The notes: a model not told the origin generated them from the letters alone. DNA of 64,000 nt from Pseudoalteromonas luteoviolacea (GCF_018100925.1 NZ_JAGJEH010000002.1:124001-188000), one strand, 5' to 3'; positions 39,501-48,256 are shown, counted from the first letter of the stretch. Program-made: numbers and translations.

Positions 39501-41328
39501 TGGTTTGAGAAAGTATTTGCCCTAAGTCATCATATGTATAATCTTCTTTCTCATTGTTAGCACTAATTTTAGTCAACAGTAACCCGGTGTTAAGGTCGTA
39601 AACCTCACTTGACTCATTTCCTTCATGGTCGGTTTTACTTTTAGTGAATGTGTTATTTTTAATGTCTTCTGTATAAGCGTATGTTTGGGTAGTTTCGCGA
39701 ATCCCTTCTTTGTGAGTGTAGTTTTCCCAGTAAAGCTTATTAAAGATGCACCGGCCTTTTTCATCATACTTGTAAGAGGTGTTTTTTATTGGTGTAAAAT
39801 CATCGCCGTTAACAGAGCCAATTTGATTTTTTAAAATACTCTTTTTATTTGTTGTTAAAATGTTATTTATTCTTTTTATAGTGGGTTTATCCATAATAAT
39901 GCCGTCAGGCATATAATCTTTTTTATCCTCACAAGAAAGTACTCCATATTTGGGGTCGTAAGTGGTAGCTATTTCATTAGTAATTTTAAAATCTCCCTCT
40001 TCTAACTCGTAATTAGCCACATTGGTAATTTGACCACGACCATTGTATTCAGAGGTTGTTTTATAAGTTTTACAATCATTCATTTCATTATAGAATGTGC
40101 GCTCTTCTTCTTTACAGAACTGGTAATTTGAAGGTAAACTCTTATAATAGGGAAAAATACTATCAGGTTCTTCACCATGATATTTCTTTGTTGTCTCACT
40201 GATAACGACCCCACTCAATGTTCTTTCCGTTGATTTTAATTCAAGATGAAGTCGGTTAAATTCATGGGTTTTTTCTGTAATTCCATCGTTGACAGTCGTA
40301 TAGTATCTATAATTATTATCCATACTTTGCAGTAATGTATCTTCGCCAGGTACGACTTTAAATATAGGGAAGCCCGTATAGTTATGATTATTATCATGGG
40401 GGTTATAGTTATAGGTGGTTGTCCGAATGTCACTACCATATGAGCGAGTAACTTCATTTACAACGTTTAACAATGATTTTTCACCTTTTATGTCTAAATA
40501 ACTAATCACTTTATAACTATATTGTTCGTTCAACTTGTTTGGGTAGCTTATTTTAGAAATTAGGCCTTTATGAGTTAACCCCCCATTATACTCTATACTT
40601 GTAATGTTACCTAAAGGATCAATGTATTCTGTTAGTCTCAAGTTGTCTTCAGTTGTTTTGTAAGAGAATTGAATTCTATTTTTTGCGTTAGAGAGGTACG
40701 ATATTCTTATCTCACCTTTATTAAAGCTAAGTGCTGCGGTCTGCTTCTCAGTACCTATGACTTTTATCAATTTTGAATCGGTAATGCTTGTATTAATATC
40801 ATAGTAAAACAATTGATGGTTCATATATTTGTCATCGTAACAAATCAGTTTACCATACTCATCAAAGTATTGATTGTGCCCATCATAAAACTTTAGGATA
40901 TATGCATAGTTTTGGGATTTATCATAGGGTAAAACAGGAAATTCACCTTGGTTGAAATATTTCAGCTCTAAGTTTTCTTTTTCATAATACAGCATTCCAG
41001 AACGACTAGAATGCGAAAGCTGGTACGACTCAGTTCCATTTATAACAATTTCATTTGAATGAATATAACTTAAATTAAATGTCCACCCATTGGGAAGTCC
41101 AAATAATGAGTTGTGCTTGCGGGAACTGCCTTGGTGATAGATCACCCCTAGATTAATGTCCATTTTTACAGAGCTTACTAACAATGGAGGCAATAATCCA
41201 ATATCCAGTTCTCCTGTTCGTATGTTAACTTGACTTTTCAAGGCATTAGAATAATTTCTTGCCATTGAAGCATTGTTTTTTTTACTTAAATTTGTTTTAG
41301 TTTTTGGTTGTTTTTGATGATGTTTCAT
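36592..41328 (-). CDS. RHS/YD-repeat protein with glycine-zipper C-terminal tail
   Basis: 1578-residue protein. The N-terminus has no signal peptide; residues about 30-100 (VNIRTGELDIGLLPPLL, LFGLPNGWTFNLSYI) resemble the start of SpvB/TcC-type RHS proteins. About 100-1290 are tyrosine-rich YD repeats (Y-x-YD-x-x-GN-type units such as YTYDKDGNVIAS). The RHS core ends with SGLYYLRSRYYSPNLMCF, NHYAFATGNP and FTDPSGH near residue 1350. The last 228 residues are an Ala/Gly-rich hydrophobic tail full of GxxxG motifs, which could insert in membranes. No nuclease-type toxin domain or adjacent immunity gene is seen. AAGGA precedes the ATG. Target and delivery system are unknown. Confidence 0.88.
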   Translation of the reverse strand: MKHHQKQPKTKTNLSKKNNASMARNYSNALKSQVNIRTGELDIGLLPPLLVSSVKMDINLGVIYHQGSSRKHNSLFGLPNGWTFNLSYIHSNEIVINGTESYQLSHSSRSGMLYYEKENLELKYFNQGEFPVLPYDKSQNYAYILKFYDGHNQYFDEYGKLICYDDKYMNHQLFYYDINTSITDSKLIKVIGTEKQTAALSFNKGEIRISYLSNAKNRIQFSYKTTEDNLRLTEYIDPLGNITSIEYNGGLTHKGLISKISYPNKLNEQYSYKVISYLDIKGEKSLLNVVNEVTRSYGSDIRTTTYNYNPHDNNHNYTGFPIFKVVPGEDTLLQSMDNNYRYYTTVNDGITEKTHEFNRLHLELKSTERTLSGVVISETTKKYHGEEPDSIFPYYKSLPSNYQFCKEEERTFYNEMNDCKTYKTTSEYNGRGQITNVANYELEEGDFKITNEIATTYDPKYGVLSCEDKKDYMPDGIIMDKPTIKRINNILTTNKKSILKNQIGSVNGDDFTPIKNTSYKYDEKGRCIFNKLYWENYTHKEGIRETTQTYAYTEDIKNNTFTKSKTDHEGNESSEVYDLNTGLLLTKISANNEKEDYTYDDLGQILSQTSPTGVIIKRCYDYVNNKVTTSYQNGYQNFTYYNGFGDCIKKSDIRYLNGKERILEQYIFNNKGQLSSKEGILGDNSKHTYSYNDYGLISCKKDSEGNTTSYAYDPVSLTKQTYLNGTKTKQEKYNTQKKVIRSTLYSLDEKHDIRMISKRYNSQNLIVNTTSGNSSEKTMKQKTQYDVFDNPIRQVDAGFDGMERTNELTRDLLSNVLHSTRALSGSSSVKKSTTQIYNTIGQLTSEVFSNNKSMDYTYDKDGNVIASTDLKNNRINYTYFADKKLRSKSYLDENGEIITINYDYDHSSNLLTSIKRVSTNKATVDIMHYSYSLDGLLTKLVYPDGKSVSWEYDENNLLSKLTDINGQDTTYIYDRYGRIKKVQRENLDEFVSIKYYGKNDKAYSGQVKSVSYSNGVTISYCYSDFNLISKIIIKDSNEQTLLSVDYKYDNVSGNISLACYRSNKEGDVVLNYDIAYKYNGINQLTSEKKTDKNGNLITNTDYTYDASNNILSKTITRDNEESTDSNYIYDEDNKLTSIKTGKKTQFLTYDENGNLTKDSEGNLYSYNTLNQLISFTSKSGIITKYSYYPTGLRSSKKVGQEEEIVYYYDNEKNPNIINEQQAETVSSYLMFKSERFIRLYNDGSSVNREYMLQSEKSIMMVVDFKGNIVSSYNYSAYGEGSINENTYSIKSNPFMYNKEYFDYESGLYYLRSRYYSPNLMCFISRDSIVIFNHYAFATGNPIKFTDPSGHLSFLETLGITVAAVAVVGLSIAAAIVSGGTSAVAEGAGSVGASVGSSVGEALGGAEGADVGAATGKAVAAGAASGAVKGAATGSVLGAAIGSSTGVGAGTGAAIGTTLGSAVGGASGLLTAAFAEGTAAGIGATSGIAIGSTIGGFVGSALGESIAGAAGAQIGLFLGASAGGSVGGVIGSVAGSVIELGASAGGIVGTASTVGTSITGFVSGVSDFFYSSLATIVEV

Positions 41329-41463
41329 GATTATGATGTCCTTATTTAATACTCAATTACCTGCATCGAGCATCTTTGGTTTTTTAATAACTATGCAGAT
41401 TTTTTTAGTTAACTGGCCTGTTTTTCAAGGCCAGTAATATTTATATATAGTTTATAAAATGGC

Positions 41464-41850
41464 CTAACTATCTCCAAGTCCTCTATAAAACACGGTTAAA
41501 TAAGCAGGATGTCCAGCAGCATTCGTCATTACGATATTCGAATAGTATGCTTGAGTATAACTTAGACGCGTAGTGTCATTTAAGAATGTCACACATTGGT
41601 CATACAAGTCTGTGAAGTCATGATTTACCGAAAATGTTATACTATTCCAATTATCCGACAGCTCTTCGAAATCTGGCACTTCCCCTTCGTTATAAATTAT
41701 TACAGCATTAGAATTTTCTCCTTCTATATCTGAAGTTGCAACTTTAGGGAATTCATCACTAACTCCTCTTAGTACGTTTAAGATTGGACCCCAAAGACCA
41801 GTTGCTTCGTCGGCAACAATACTTTTGTATACAAATTGGTTGTCATTCAT
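41464..41850 (-). CDS. hypothetical protein upstream of the RHS gene
   Basis: 128-residue acidic protein without a signal peptide or membrane segment. It has SNAVIIYNEGEVPDFEEL and NIVMTNAAGHPAYLTVFYRG but no motif I recognise. AAGGAAAT lies eight bases before the ATG. It is 135 bases before the RHS gene and 66 after the 231-residue gene, all in one direction, so the three are probably one transcript. It could be a chaperone, cognate immunity protein or effector partner of the RHS protein; this is a guess. Confidence 0.7.
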   Translation of the reverse strand: MNDNQFVYKSIVADEATGLWGPILNVLRGVSDEFPKVATSDIEGENSNAVIIYNEGEVPDFEELSDNWNSITFSVNHDFTDLYDQCVTFLNDTTRLSYTQAYYSNIVMTNAAGHPAYLTVFYRGLGDS

Positions 41851-41916
41851 GAATTATTTCCTTATTTAATCTATTAATAAAATATATATTTTAGGTATCT
41901 AACAGATACACCTTGT

Positions 41917-42612
41917 CTACATCATCATTTCATTTGCTATTTTTTCATTTGCTTCTTTACTATTTTCAAAGGTGAAGTTGATCCTTAACCTTGAAACGTC
42001 CGTTTTACCTTCAATTGTTTCTCTTGTAGCCGTCCGTCTAATGATTAAATCTTCATTAACGTGAAATTCACCAGTTGGAGAGTGTGAAACATCTACTTGC
42101 CAATCAGGGCCCGTTCCAGTTACAGCCTCTTGACAAGCAGAATTCCCCCCGTATTTTCCTTCATTTACTTTTGCTTGCTGCCAATCTTCGTTTGTAAGGA
42201 ACTCTTTTTCTGAAATATTATGAATGCCACCATAGTTATAACCAATTCTTGGGTTATACGAATAAAGTAGAAACATTGCATGTGCAGAATTTGTAGAATC
42301 TTTCTTTAAACTAAAACCATAAGCGAAACAGCTTTGAGCAGACCAACCAGCACTCTCTACAGGAATAAGTGCAGCTGTTTTTGGTTCTAAAATAAACGGT
42401 GCTTCCCAGACATCTTCTCCTTTGCTCGCAATAACACCTGCACCAATATGAGAACCAGCTAACAGTAACTGTCTATCAGTCTTATTTTTAATTTGTACTA
42501 AAATTTGCCTTTTAGGATTGCCATCATCTTTGAATATATTATTTACTTTGTCGTGTAAATTTTTCAAAGAAGTTAATCCTTGCTCGATGGATACAACATT
42601 AGGTAAATACAT
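41917..42612 (-). CDS. actinoporin-like/cytolysin-fold candidate protein
   Basis: 231-residue protein, no signal peptide. After about 35 residues the pattern ILVQIKNKTDRQLLLAGSHI, an APFILEPKTAALIPVES loop, CFAYGFSLKK and LLYSYNPRIGYNYGG resembles the beta-sandwich of actinoporins and fungal fruit-body lectins, where a conserved N-bearing strand and an aromatic YNYY-like loop bind lipid or sugar. This is similarity by eye only and the fold call is tentative. GAGGA precedes the ATG. It is the first gene of the cluster leading to the RHS protein. Confidence 0.4.
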   Translation of the reverse strand: MYLPNVVSIEQGLTSLKNLHDKVNNIFKDDGNPKRQILVQIKNKTDRQLLLAGSHIGAGVIASKGEDVWEAPFILEPKTAALIPVESAGWSAQSCFAYGFSLKKDSTNSAHAMFLLYSYNPRIGYNYGGIHNISEKEFLTNEDWQQAKVNEGKYGGNSACQEAVTGTGPDWQVDVSHSPTGEFHVNEDLIIRRTATRETIEGKTDVSRLRINFTFENSKEANEKIANEMMM

Positions 42613-42854
42613 ATTTTTTTCCTCTATAAATTATTGTTAATTAATGTTTTAAATTTACTTGGTTTTAAATTCCGCTTTTCCGATATAAATAAATATTATA
42701 AAGGAATTAAGCGGGCTTAATTATAATACAAAGGGAAATGAACCAGTTACACAGCATAAATGCTTAAGAAATTTAAGATTATTTGAAGGCATTCTAAAAA
42801 ACGAAAACCCTAAATATTAATTGTCATTTACTTGACAAAAAAGCATCACTATTA

Positions 42855-43878
42855 GGCCTTGTTTCCTAAATAATTGAACTTATGACTTTTTGCGTGATCA
42901 GATCAAAAAACACAACGCAACCTATGTCGCCAAGACAAAGAAAATTAAGAACTGGTCTGCCTATAATCGAGCATTAATACAGCGTGGCAATATTGCTATT
43001 TGGCTCAGTGACGACGCTATTCAACAATGGCAAACCGCAGAAAAACACGGTGGACGTGGCCGTTCAAATAAATATTTTGATTTTGCAATTGAAACTTGCC
43101 TGACACTTCGGTCAGTTTTTAACTTGCTACTTCGAGCACTTGAAGGGTTCGTCAATACACTCCTTAATTTAATGAATGCACCTATACAATCGCCTGGTTA
43201 TAGCTGTCAGTGCAAGCGAGGAAAGCAGCTTAATGTTCAATATCGAACCAAGCCAATTACACAGGGGTTTATTGATATTGTTGTCGATAGCGCCGGCCTA
43301 AAAGTTTATGGCAATGGCGAATGGCATACTCGAAAACACCGAGCCAACAAGCGACGAACTTGGCGTAAGTTTCATTTAGCCATAGATGCAGCCAGTCATG
43401 ACATTGTCAGCGCAGAACTATCAATGGTGAGTGTGTCGGATGGTGAGGTGTTAGGTGATTTACTACAGCCGCTACGCCGAAATGTTAACAGAGTCACCGG
43501 TGATGGTGCTTATGATACGCGTGATTGCTACGATGAAATTGCAGTCAAAGGTGCCGTAGCTCGAATCCCCCCAAGGGAAAATGCCCAATAATGGGAGAAA
43601 GGTCATCCAAGAAATAGCGCTATAATATTAATACACCAACTTGGTTTAAAACACTGGAAGGAAAAGTCTGGTTATCATGAGCGCTCGATGGCTGAAACGG
43701 GGGTTTATCGCTTTAAACAGCTTATGGGTGACGACTTAAAAAGTCGCATCTTCAACAGCCAACACACAGAAGTAATGATCAAAACCAAGGTGATCAACAA
43801 GATGAACAGGCTAGGTATGCCTGAATATCAGTAAAAATGACGCGACCGTTAGTAAAGACCTATTTGATCAACAAGGCC
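42855..43878 (+). mobile_element. IS5-family (IS903-group) insertion sequence, copy 1, inactivated
   Basis: 1024 bases. Left end GGCCTTGTTTCCTAAATAA and the right end (complement) GGCCTTGTTGATCAAATAG form the terminal inverted repeat and resemble IS903 ends. Flanks TCACTATTA (42846-42854) and CCACTATCA (43879-43887) agree at seven of nine positions, a decayed nine-base target duplication of the length IS903 makes. The transposase has an internal stop. Confidence 0.88.
42890..43834 (+). pseudogene. IS903-group transposase with internal stop (copy 1)
   Basis: The full frame would give 314 residues like IS903 TnpA: KNWSAYNRALIQRG, VDSAGLKVYGNGEWHTRKH (first Asp), GDGAYDTRDCYDE (second Asp) and YHERSMAETGVYRFK (Glu). 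A TAA at 43589-43591 replaces the TAT (Tyr) seen in copy 2, cutting the protein at 233 residues before the catalytic Glu. The start is TTG. The intact region RGKQLNVQYRT is present here but absent from copy 2. Confidence 0.9.
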
Positions 43879-43887
43879 CCACTATCA

Positions 43888-44342
43888 TCTACTCTATTGG
43901 CACTGTGAATTTTAATATTGGATAATTACACCATTACTTTAAGTGGGGGCATGGCAGAAAAAGTATATAGACTAATTGTTATAATAGTCCGTACAACTTA
44001 TCAATCAACAAGACTATAGCGTACTGAAATATTTAAAAAAATATAAATTGAAATATATTTAAATTTACAAATTAAAATCATTTAAACGCCAGTTATTTAT
44101 CATTTTAAAACTATTTTTATCACTCAAAAAACTTGTTCTACTCCATGGTGCTCACAAAGTTTACATAATTAATAAAGCTCAAAGTTAATATTAAAAAGTC
44201 AAATAACTGCCATGTTAATTATGTGTTTTTAAGTTAGCATCATCACAGCCTAACGCAAATAAAGTGGCCTGTTTCACTGAAAATTTAGGTGTGTTTTATT
44301 GTAAATTTAATAACGCCTTATCCAAAAAATAATATTTTCAAT
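43888..44342. other. 455-base AT-rich non-coding stretch
   Basis: Between IS copy 1 and the XRE gene. Very AT-rich; no gene, repeat or RNA seen. Confidence 0.35.
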
Positions 44343-44555
44343 CTATTTTATTTTCCCAACCAAATGAAGTTCATAATTTAAATGATCTAGTATACGAAAC
44401 ATAGAATCTATTCTTGGAATTACTTTCCCATTCTCAATACGTTCAATCGTTGATACGGCAACCCCAATTTCTAACGCTAATGCTTCTTGAGTAATACGAT
44501 CTTTAACTCTTAAGTGCCGACACAAATATCCAAAATCCTTTAAACCTATCTTCAT
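44343..44555 (-). CDS. XRE-family helix-turn-helix regulator
   Basis: 70-residue DNA-binding protein, a single HTH_3 domain: LCRHLRVKDRITQEALALEI, VAVSTIERIENGKVIPRIDSMFRIL. The ATG at 44555 (MKIGLKDFGY) is chosen because the residues encoded upstream are Cys- and Leu-rich and unlike the family. The C-terminus NYELHLVGKIK resembles HipB-type antitoxins. No toxin-like gene is adjacent, so it is an orphan regulator or a remnant of a toxin-antitoxin pair between two IS copies. Confidence 0.8.
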   Translation of the reverse strand: MKIGLKDFGYLCRHLRVKDRITQEALALEIGVAVSTIERIENGKVIPRIDSMFRILDHLNYELHLVGKIK

Positions 44556-45513
44556 AATATATTTCTTTTGTAATCCTGTACACAACAAACAAGACAGTAA
44601 CCAATAATCAAACATTAAATAACAGCATAAATGCTGCAAAAATTTTATTACTCTCGATCAGCAATGATAAAAGTTTGGAACAGTTATATATAAGATTCAC
44701 CTCTGAGTTCCATCATTTGACGACCAGGGCGGGATTACACTTTGTTAATCGCTATTAACCCATCAGTAATTCAGCTGAATTCGTGCCACAATAAGCCCGG
44801 ACATATTTACTGTGAATTGAACCTTCGGTTACTTTATACATCTCGAGCACATATATTCTAAGCCGAAATCGGTTCATGTATCTGACACGCGTCTACGTCG
44901 TTCTACTTTTACTTTAATGTAATGTGGAATGTGGAATGTGGAATGTGGAATGTGGAATGTGGAATGTGGAATGTGGAATGTGGAATGTGGAATGTGGAAT
45001 GTGGAACGTGTATCTATACTTGTTTTAAACCATTTATTTAGGTGTCTTTAAATTGCAACAATACTACGCAAACCAGGTCATTGTCCTGCTAATTTATTGG
45101 GTAATCGCCCTGCTTACAATCCGCAAACAGCCCTAATTTCTTATCGCCCACCCCTTGACGTTATTCTGTATGAGAAGGTGAGTGTTGAGTTTCATACTCA
45201 AATACGTCATCAAAGCATGTTCGTACTGTAGTATATAGCTTTTATTGATTCATTTTTACTTGAACAAGGTAGTCTACCGTCCTTGAAATGAGCTGCTTTA
45301 GTGTTTCTTTTGGCAGTGAATTGCATCCAAACTTACGATTGAATTAGAGATATCCTGTATCTCTAACAATGCTCTGACAACAAGGATTTCAATATTCTTT
45401 TTCTCCACCGTTTAATGGGAAACAATGGTTGTGCATAAACCTTATACTTTTCAGTTAATAGGATTTAAAAATTCACATCTAAAAGGGTAGGTTGCATGCA
45501 ATGGTTGTTTGAC
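44556..45513. other. 958-base non-coding region with a heptamer repeat
   Basis: Upstream of the XRE gene and up to IS copy 2. Apart from the heptanucleotide array at 44921-45011 I see no gene. Short stretches look like decayed coding DNA, but none can be assigned. Confidence 0.4.
44921..45011. repeat. heptanucleotide tandem repeat (AATGTGG)12
   Basis: Twelve perfect copies of AATGTGG from 44921 to 45004, followed by one degenerate unit (AACGTGT). No open frame runs through it; because 7 is not a multiple of 3, a coding repeat would be phase-variable, but no host gene is seen. Such arrays change length by slippage. Confidence 0.95.
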
Positions 45514-46501
45514 GGCCTTGTTTCCTAAATAATTAAACTTATGACCTTTTGCGTGATCAGATCAAAAAGCACAACGCAACCTATGTCGCCATGACAAAGA
45601 AAATTAAGAACTGGTCTGCCTATAATCGAGCATTAATACAGCGTGGCAATATTGCTATTTGGCTCAGTGACGACGCTATTCAACAATGGCAAACCGCAGA
45701 AAAACGCGGTGGACGTGGCCGTTCAAATAAATATTCTGATTTTGCAATTGAAACTTGCCTGACACTTCGGTCAGTTTTTAACTTGCTACTTCGAGCACTT
45801 GAAGGGTTCGTTAATTCAATCCTTAATTTAATGAATGCACCTATACAATCGCCTGGTTATAGTTGTCTGTGCAAGCCAATTACACAGGGGTTTATTGATA
45901 TTGTTGTCGATAGCACCGGCCTAAAAGTTTATGGCAATGGCGAATGGCATACTCGAAAACATCGAGCCAACAAGCGCCGAACTTGGCGTAAGTTTCATTT
46001 AGCCATAGATGCAGCCAGTCATGACATTGTCAGCGCAGAGCTATCAATGGTGAGTGTGTCGGATGGTGAGGTGTTAGGTGATTTACTACAGCCGCTACGC
46101 CGAAATGTTAACAGAGTCGCCGGTGATGGTGCTTATGATACGCGTGATTGCTACGATGAAATTGCAGTCAAAGGTGCCGTAGCTCGGATCCCCCCAAGGG
46201 AAAATGCCCAATATTGGGAGAAAGGTCATCCAAGAAATAGCGCCATAATATTAATACACCAACTTGGTTTAAAACACTGGAAGGAAAAGTCTGGTTATCA
46301 TGAGCGCTCGCTGGCTGAAACGGGCGTTTATCGCTTTAAACAGCTTATGGGTGACGACTTAAAAAGTCGTATCTTCAACAGCCAACACACAGAAGTAATG
46401 ATCAAAGCCAAGGTGATCAACAAGATGAACAGGCTAGGTATGCCTGAATATCAGCAAAAATGACGCGACCGTTGGTAAATACCTATTTGATCAACAAGGC
46501 C
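45514..46501 (+). mobile_element. IS5-family (IS903-group) insertion sequence, copy 2
   Basis: 988 bases, exactly 36 shorter than copy 1, with the same terminal repeats (GGCCTTGTT at both ends). The nine-base flanks TTGTTTGAC (45505-45513) and TTGGTTGAC (46502-46510) agree at eight of nine, a slightly decayed target duplication. Same orientation as copy 1. Because each copy carries its own duplication, the two inserted separately and do not form a composite transposon. Confidence 0.9.
45549..46463 (+). CDS. IS903-group transposase with a 12-residue internal deletion (copy 2)
   Basis: 304 residues, open throughout. All three acidic motifs are present (VDSTGLKVYGNGEWHTRKH, GDGAYDT, YHERSLAETGVYRFK). 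Relative to copy 1 it lacks the 12 residues around RGKQLNVQYRT, just before the first catalytic Asp. In IS903 the matching segment (SKRAKSVNVSF) is conserved, so the enzyme is probably inactive despite the open frame. The start is TTG. Confidence 0.85.
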   Translation: MRDQIKKHNATYVAMTKKIKNWSAYNRALIQRGNIAIWLSDDAIQQWQTAEKRGGRGRSNKYSDFAIETCLTLRSVFNLLLRALEGFVNSILNLMNAPIQSPGYSCLCKPITQGFIDIVVDSTGLKVYGNGEWHTRKHRANKRRTWRKFHLAIDAASHDIVSAELSMVSVSDGEVLGDLLQPLRRNVNRVAGDGAYDTRDCYDEIAVKGAVARIPPRENAQYWEKGHPRNSAIILIHQLGLKHWKEKSGYHERSLAETGVYRFKQLMGDDLKSRIFNSQHTEVMIKAKVINKMNRLGMPEYQQK

Positions 46502-46510
46502 TTGGTTGAC

Positions 46511-47102
46511 CTAAAACTTGTCACTTAATGGAATAATAATGTTTTTTGGTTTTCCGAAATAAAACTCTTGTACGAAATCGACACCACACTTATTAGCCAG
46601 TTCAAGCTGTTTTATGCTTTCAACCCCTCCAGTATAACATCCTTATTTATACCATGAAAGATAGAGGTTGTTTCTACTAATCTATGCTCATTTATTTTTG
46701 AAAATTCAACGAATGACTTATCTAACTTAATAAAATCTAAAGGAATAATTAGACATCTTTTGAAATCGGAATGGCACACACCAAAATCGTCAATTACTAT
46801 TTTCGCATGCAAAGACTTTAACCAATAAATACGATCTAATAGTTGAAGTTTACTAATAGTGTCAAATGGATGCTCAGTTATCTCAAAAACAATACCTTGC
46901 AATTTCAGTTTACCCTTATCAACGGGGATTAAAAACTTCTTCATGCCCGTACTCAATAGTTGATTGGGTGTCACATTGCAAAAAACTAGTTTACTAAATA
47001 TTACATTTTTTTAACCGGATTTAAGATGACATCCAAAAGTTCAAAGGTGTGTTTTTCAAAAAGACTCGGTTCTCTATTAAAGCCCGCTAGTTCCATGCCC
47101 AT
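46511..47102 (-). pseudogene. decayed EAL-domain (cyclic di-GMP phosphodiesterase) gene
   Basis: Three frames joined end to end give a continuous EAL-type sequence: MGMELAGFNREPSLFEKHTF, then NVTPNQLLSTGMKK, VFEITEHPFDTI, VIDDFGVCHSDF, FIKLDKSFVEF and VILEG followed by VESIKQLELANKCGVDFVQ. One shift lies in an A run near 47005-47012. The other is the loss of one G in the run at 46623-46628, which breaks the EGVE motif. The EAL motif itself is missing, so the gene is also truncated at its 5' end. IS copy 2 sits directly against its stop codon. Confidence 0.8.
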
Positions 47103-47515
47103 GAATTTCCTTAATAATATTTAATAATCAAATATATCCACATTACATATTTTAATGATTGGCATTTTTGCAAAGGAATTTTTTCCGTTCATTCTTTTTC
47201 ACCCATAATAATTAGTGACAAATGTGTTGTACATATATTTAGCCATTCAATAACGGAATGTTATATGTGGTAAGTTTAATGATAAGTGCTATGAGAGATT
47301 AACACTTAAGAAAACTGATTTCAGCGGGTATCTAGCAAGTATGCCGTGGTCATGATTTTTTTTATCTAATAACATTGGTATGGCTAAAACTGAATTCACT
47401 TAACCGGGGAGGAGTAGTTATAAAAAATCTCGCATAACCCTATAAAGATTTACCAGAAATAAACATTTGGTAAATTAAACTATGTCAATTAACAAAAAAA
47501 ATATAAAAGGTATTT
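47103..47515. other. 413-base intergenic region
   Basis: AT-rich spacer between divergent EAL remnant and the EndoU-like gene. No gene or clear promoter seen. Confidence 0.35.
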
Positions 47516-48169
47516 ATGATGAAAATATTTTCAAAAATTAAAAAATGCTTATCCCTATTAACTTTATTGGTAGTAGGCTGCCCAATCTCAGCTTGGGCAG
47601 CCATTAATTGTAGTTTAGGTAATATGGAACTTAATAATGTATCGCTAATAGAGGAAGGTGGTGCAATAGCAGGTACGATTGATAACCCGTGGATCAATCA
47701 ACGGCATATTTTTTGTGGCGAAGTTAGAATAGTTTCTGGTAATTTAGTTGCTAAAGGTTTTCATTCACAACCTTTAGCCGAACGACCAATAACTAACGAT
47801 GGTGATTTACATATTAATTATGTAGATATATTTAACACAAACCCTGTTTTGCCAGGCGCAGACCAATTATATACCTCAATTAATGTGAGGGTTTTAAATG
47901 GTGAAAATTATATACCAAAAAATGGCAATTCCACTATGTTTCCAAACCAATGTACACAAGAACAAGTAATAAATAGCATACGTTATGCATTTAACATTGC
48001 TGTTGATTTAGGGGACCTTCCAAATGATCGTAATGTATTCAATCAAAAGTCAGGCCCAGGTGGAGGTAATTATTGTTATGCTAATGGAGCCCCATTTACC
48101 ATTAGAGGTTATAGGAATCAGATTGAAGGAGCATATATTATTAATACAGCTTTTCCTATTCTGAACTAG
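47516..48169 (+). CDS. secreted EndoU-like nuclease candidate
   Basis: 217-residue exported protein. Signal peptide ends near SAWAA. The mature part has QRHIFCGEV, then AKGFHSQP about 20 residues later: this His pair with G-x-H is the pattern of the bacterial EndoU ribonuclease domain seen at the ends of CDI and other polymorphic toxins. The lysine/serine-rich third motif is less clear (NGNSTMFPNQC). AAAAGG precedes the ATG pair at 47516/47519. Unlike most bacterial EndoU domains it is a free-standing secreted protein, and no immunity gene is adjacent. It may be released to act on other cells. Confidence 0.6.
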   Translation: MMKIFSKIKKCLSLLTLLVVGCPISAWAAINCSLGNMELNNVSLIEEGGAIAGTIDNPWINQRHIFCGEVRIVSGNLVAKGFHSQPLAERPITNDGDLHINYVDIFNTNPVLPGADQLYTSINVRVLNGENYIPKNGNSTMFPNQCTQEQVINSIRYAFNIAVDLGDLPNDRNVFNQKSGPGGGNYCYANGAPFTIRGYRNQIEGAYIINTAFPILN

Positions 48170-48231
48170 AATATAAATATATCATATGTGAACTGTGTAA
48201 ATGTGTAATATTCGGTTCTAATTAATACTAT

Positions 48232-48256
48232 GCCATTGCCTATTAATGGCTTTATT
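48232..48256 (+). terminator. possible terminator after the EndoU-like gene
   Basis: Six-pair stem GCCATT/AATGGC with a seven-base loop, followed by TTTATT, 63 bases after the stop. Confidence 0.4.

Noticed and set aside
44921..45011. CRISPR array or origin iterons
   Set aside because: Units are seven bases with no spacers, and no Cas, Rep or DnaA-box pattern is nearby.
42855..46501. Composite transposon made of two IS copies around the XRE gene
   Set aside because: Each copy is flanked by its own nine-base duplication and the outer flanks do not match each other, so they inserted separately.
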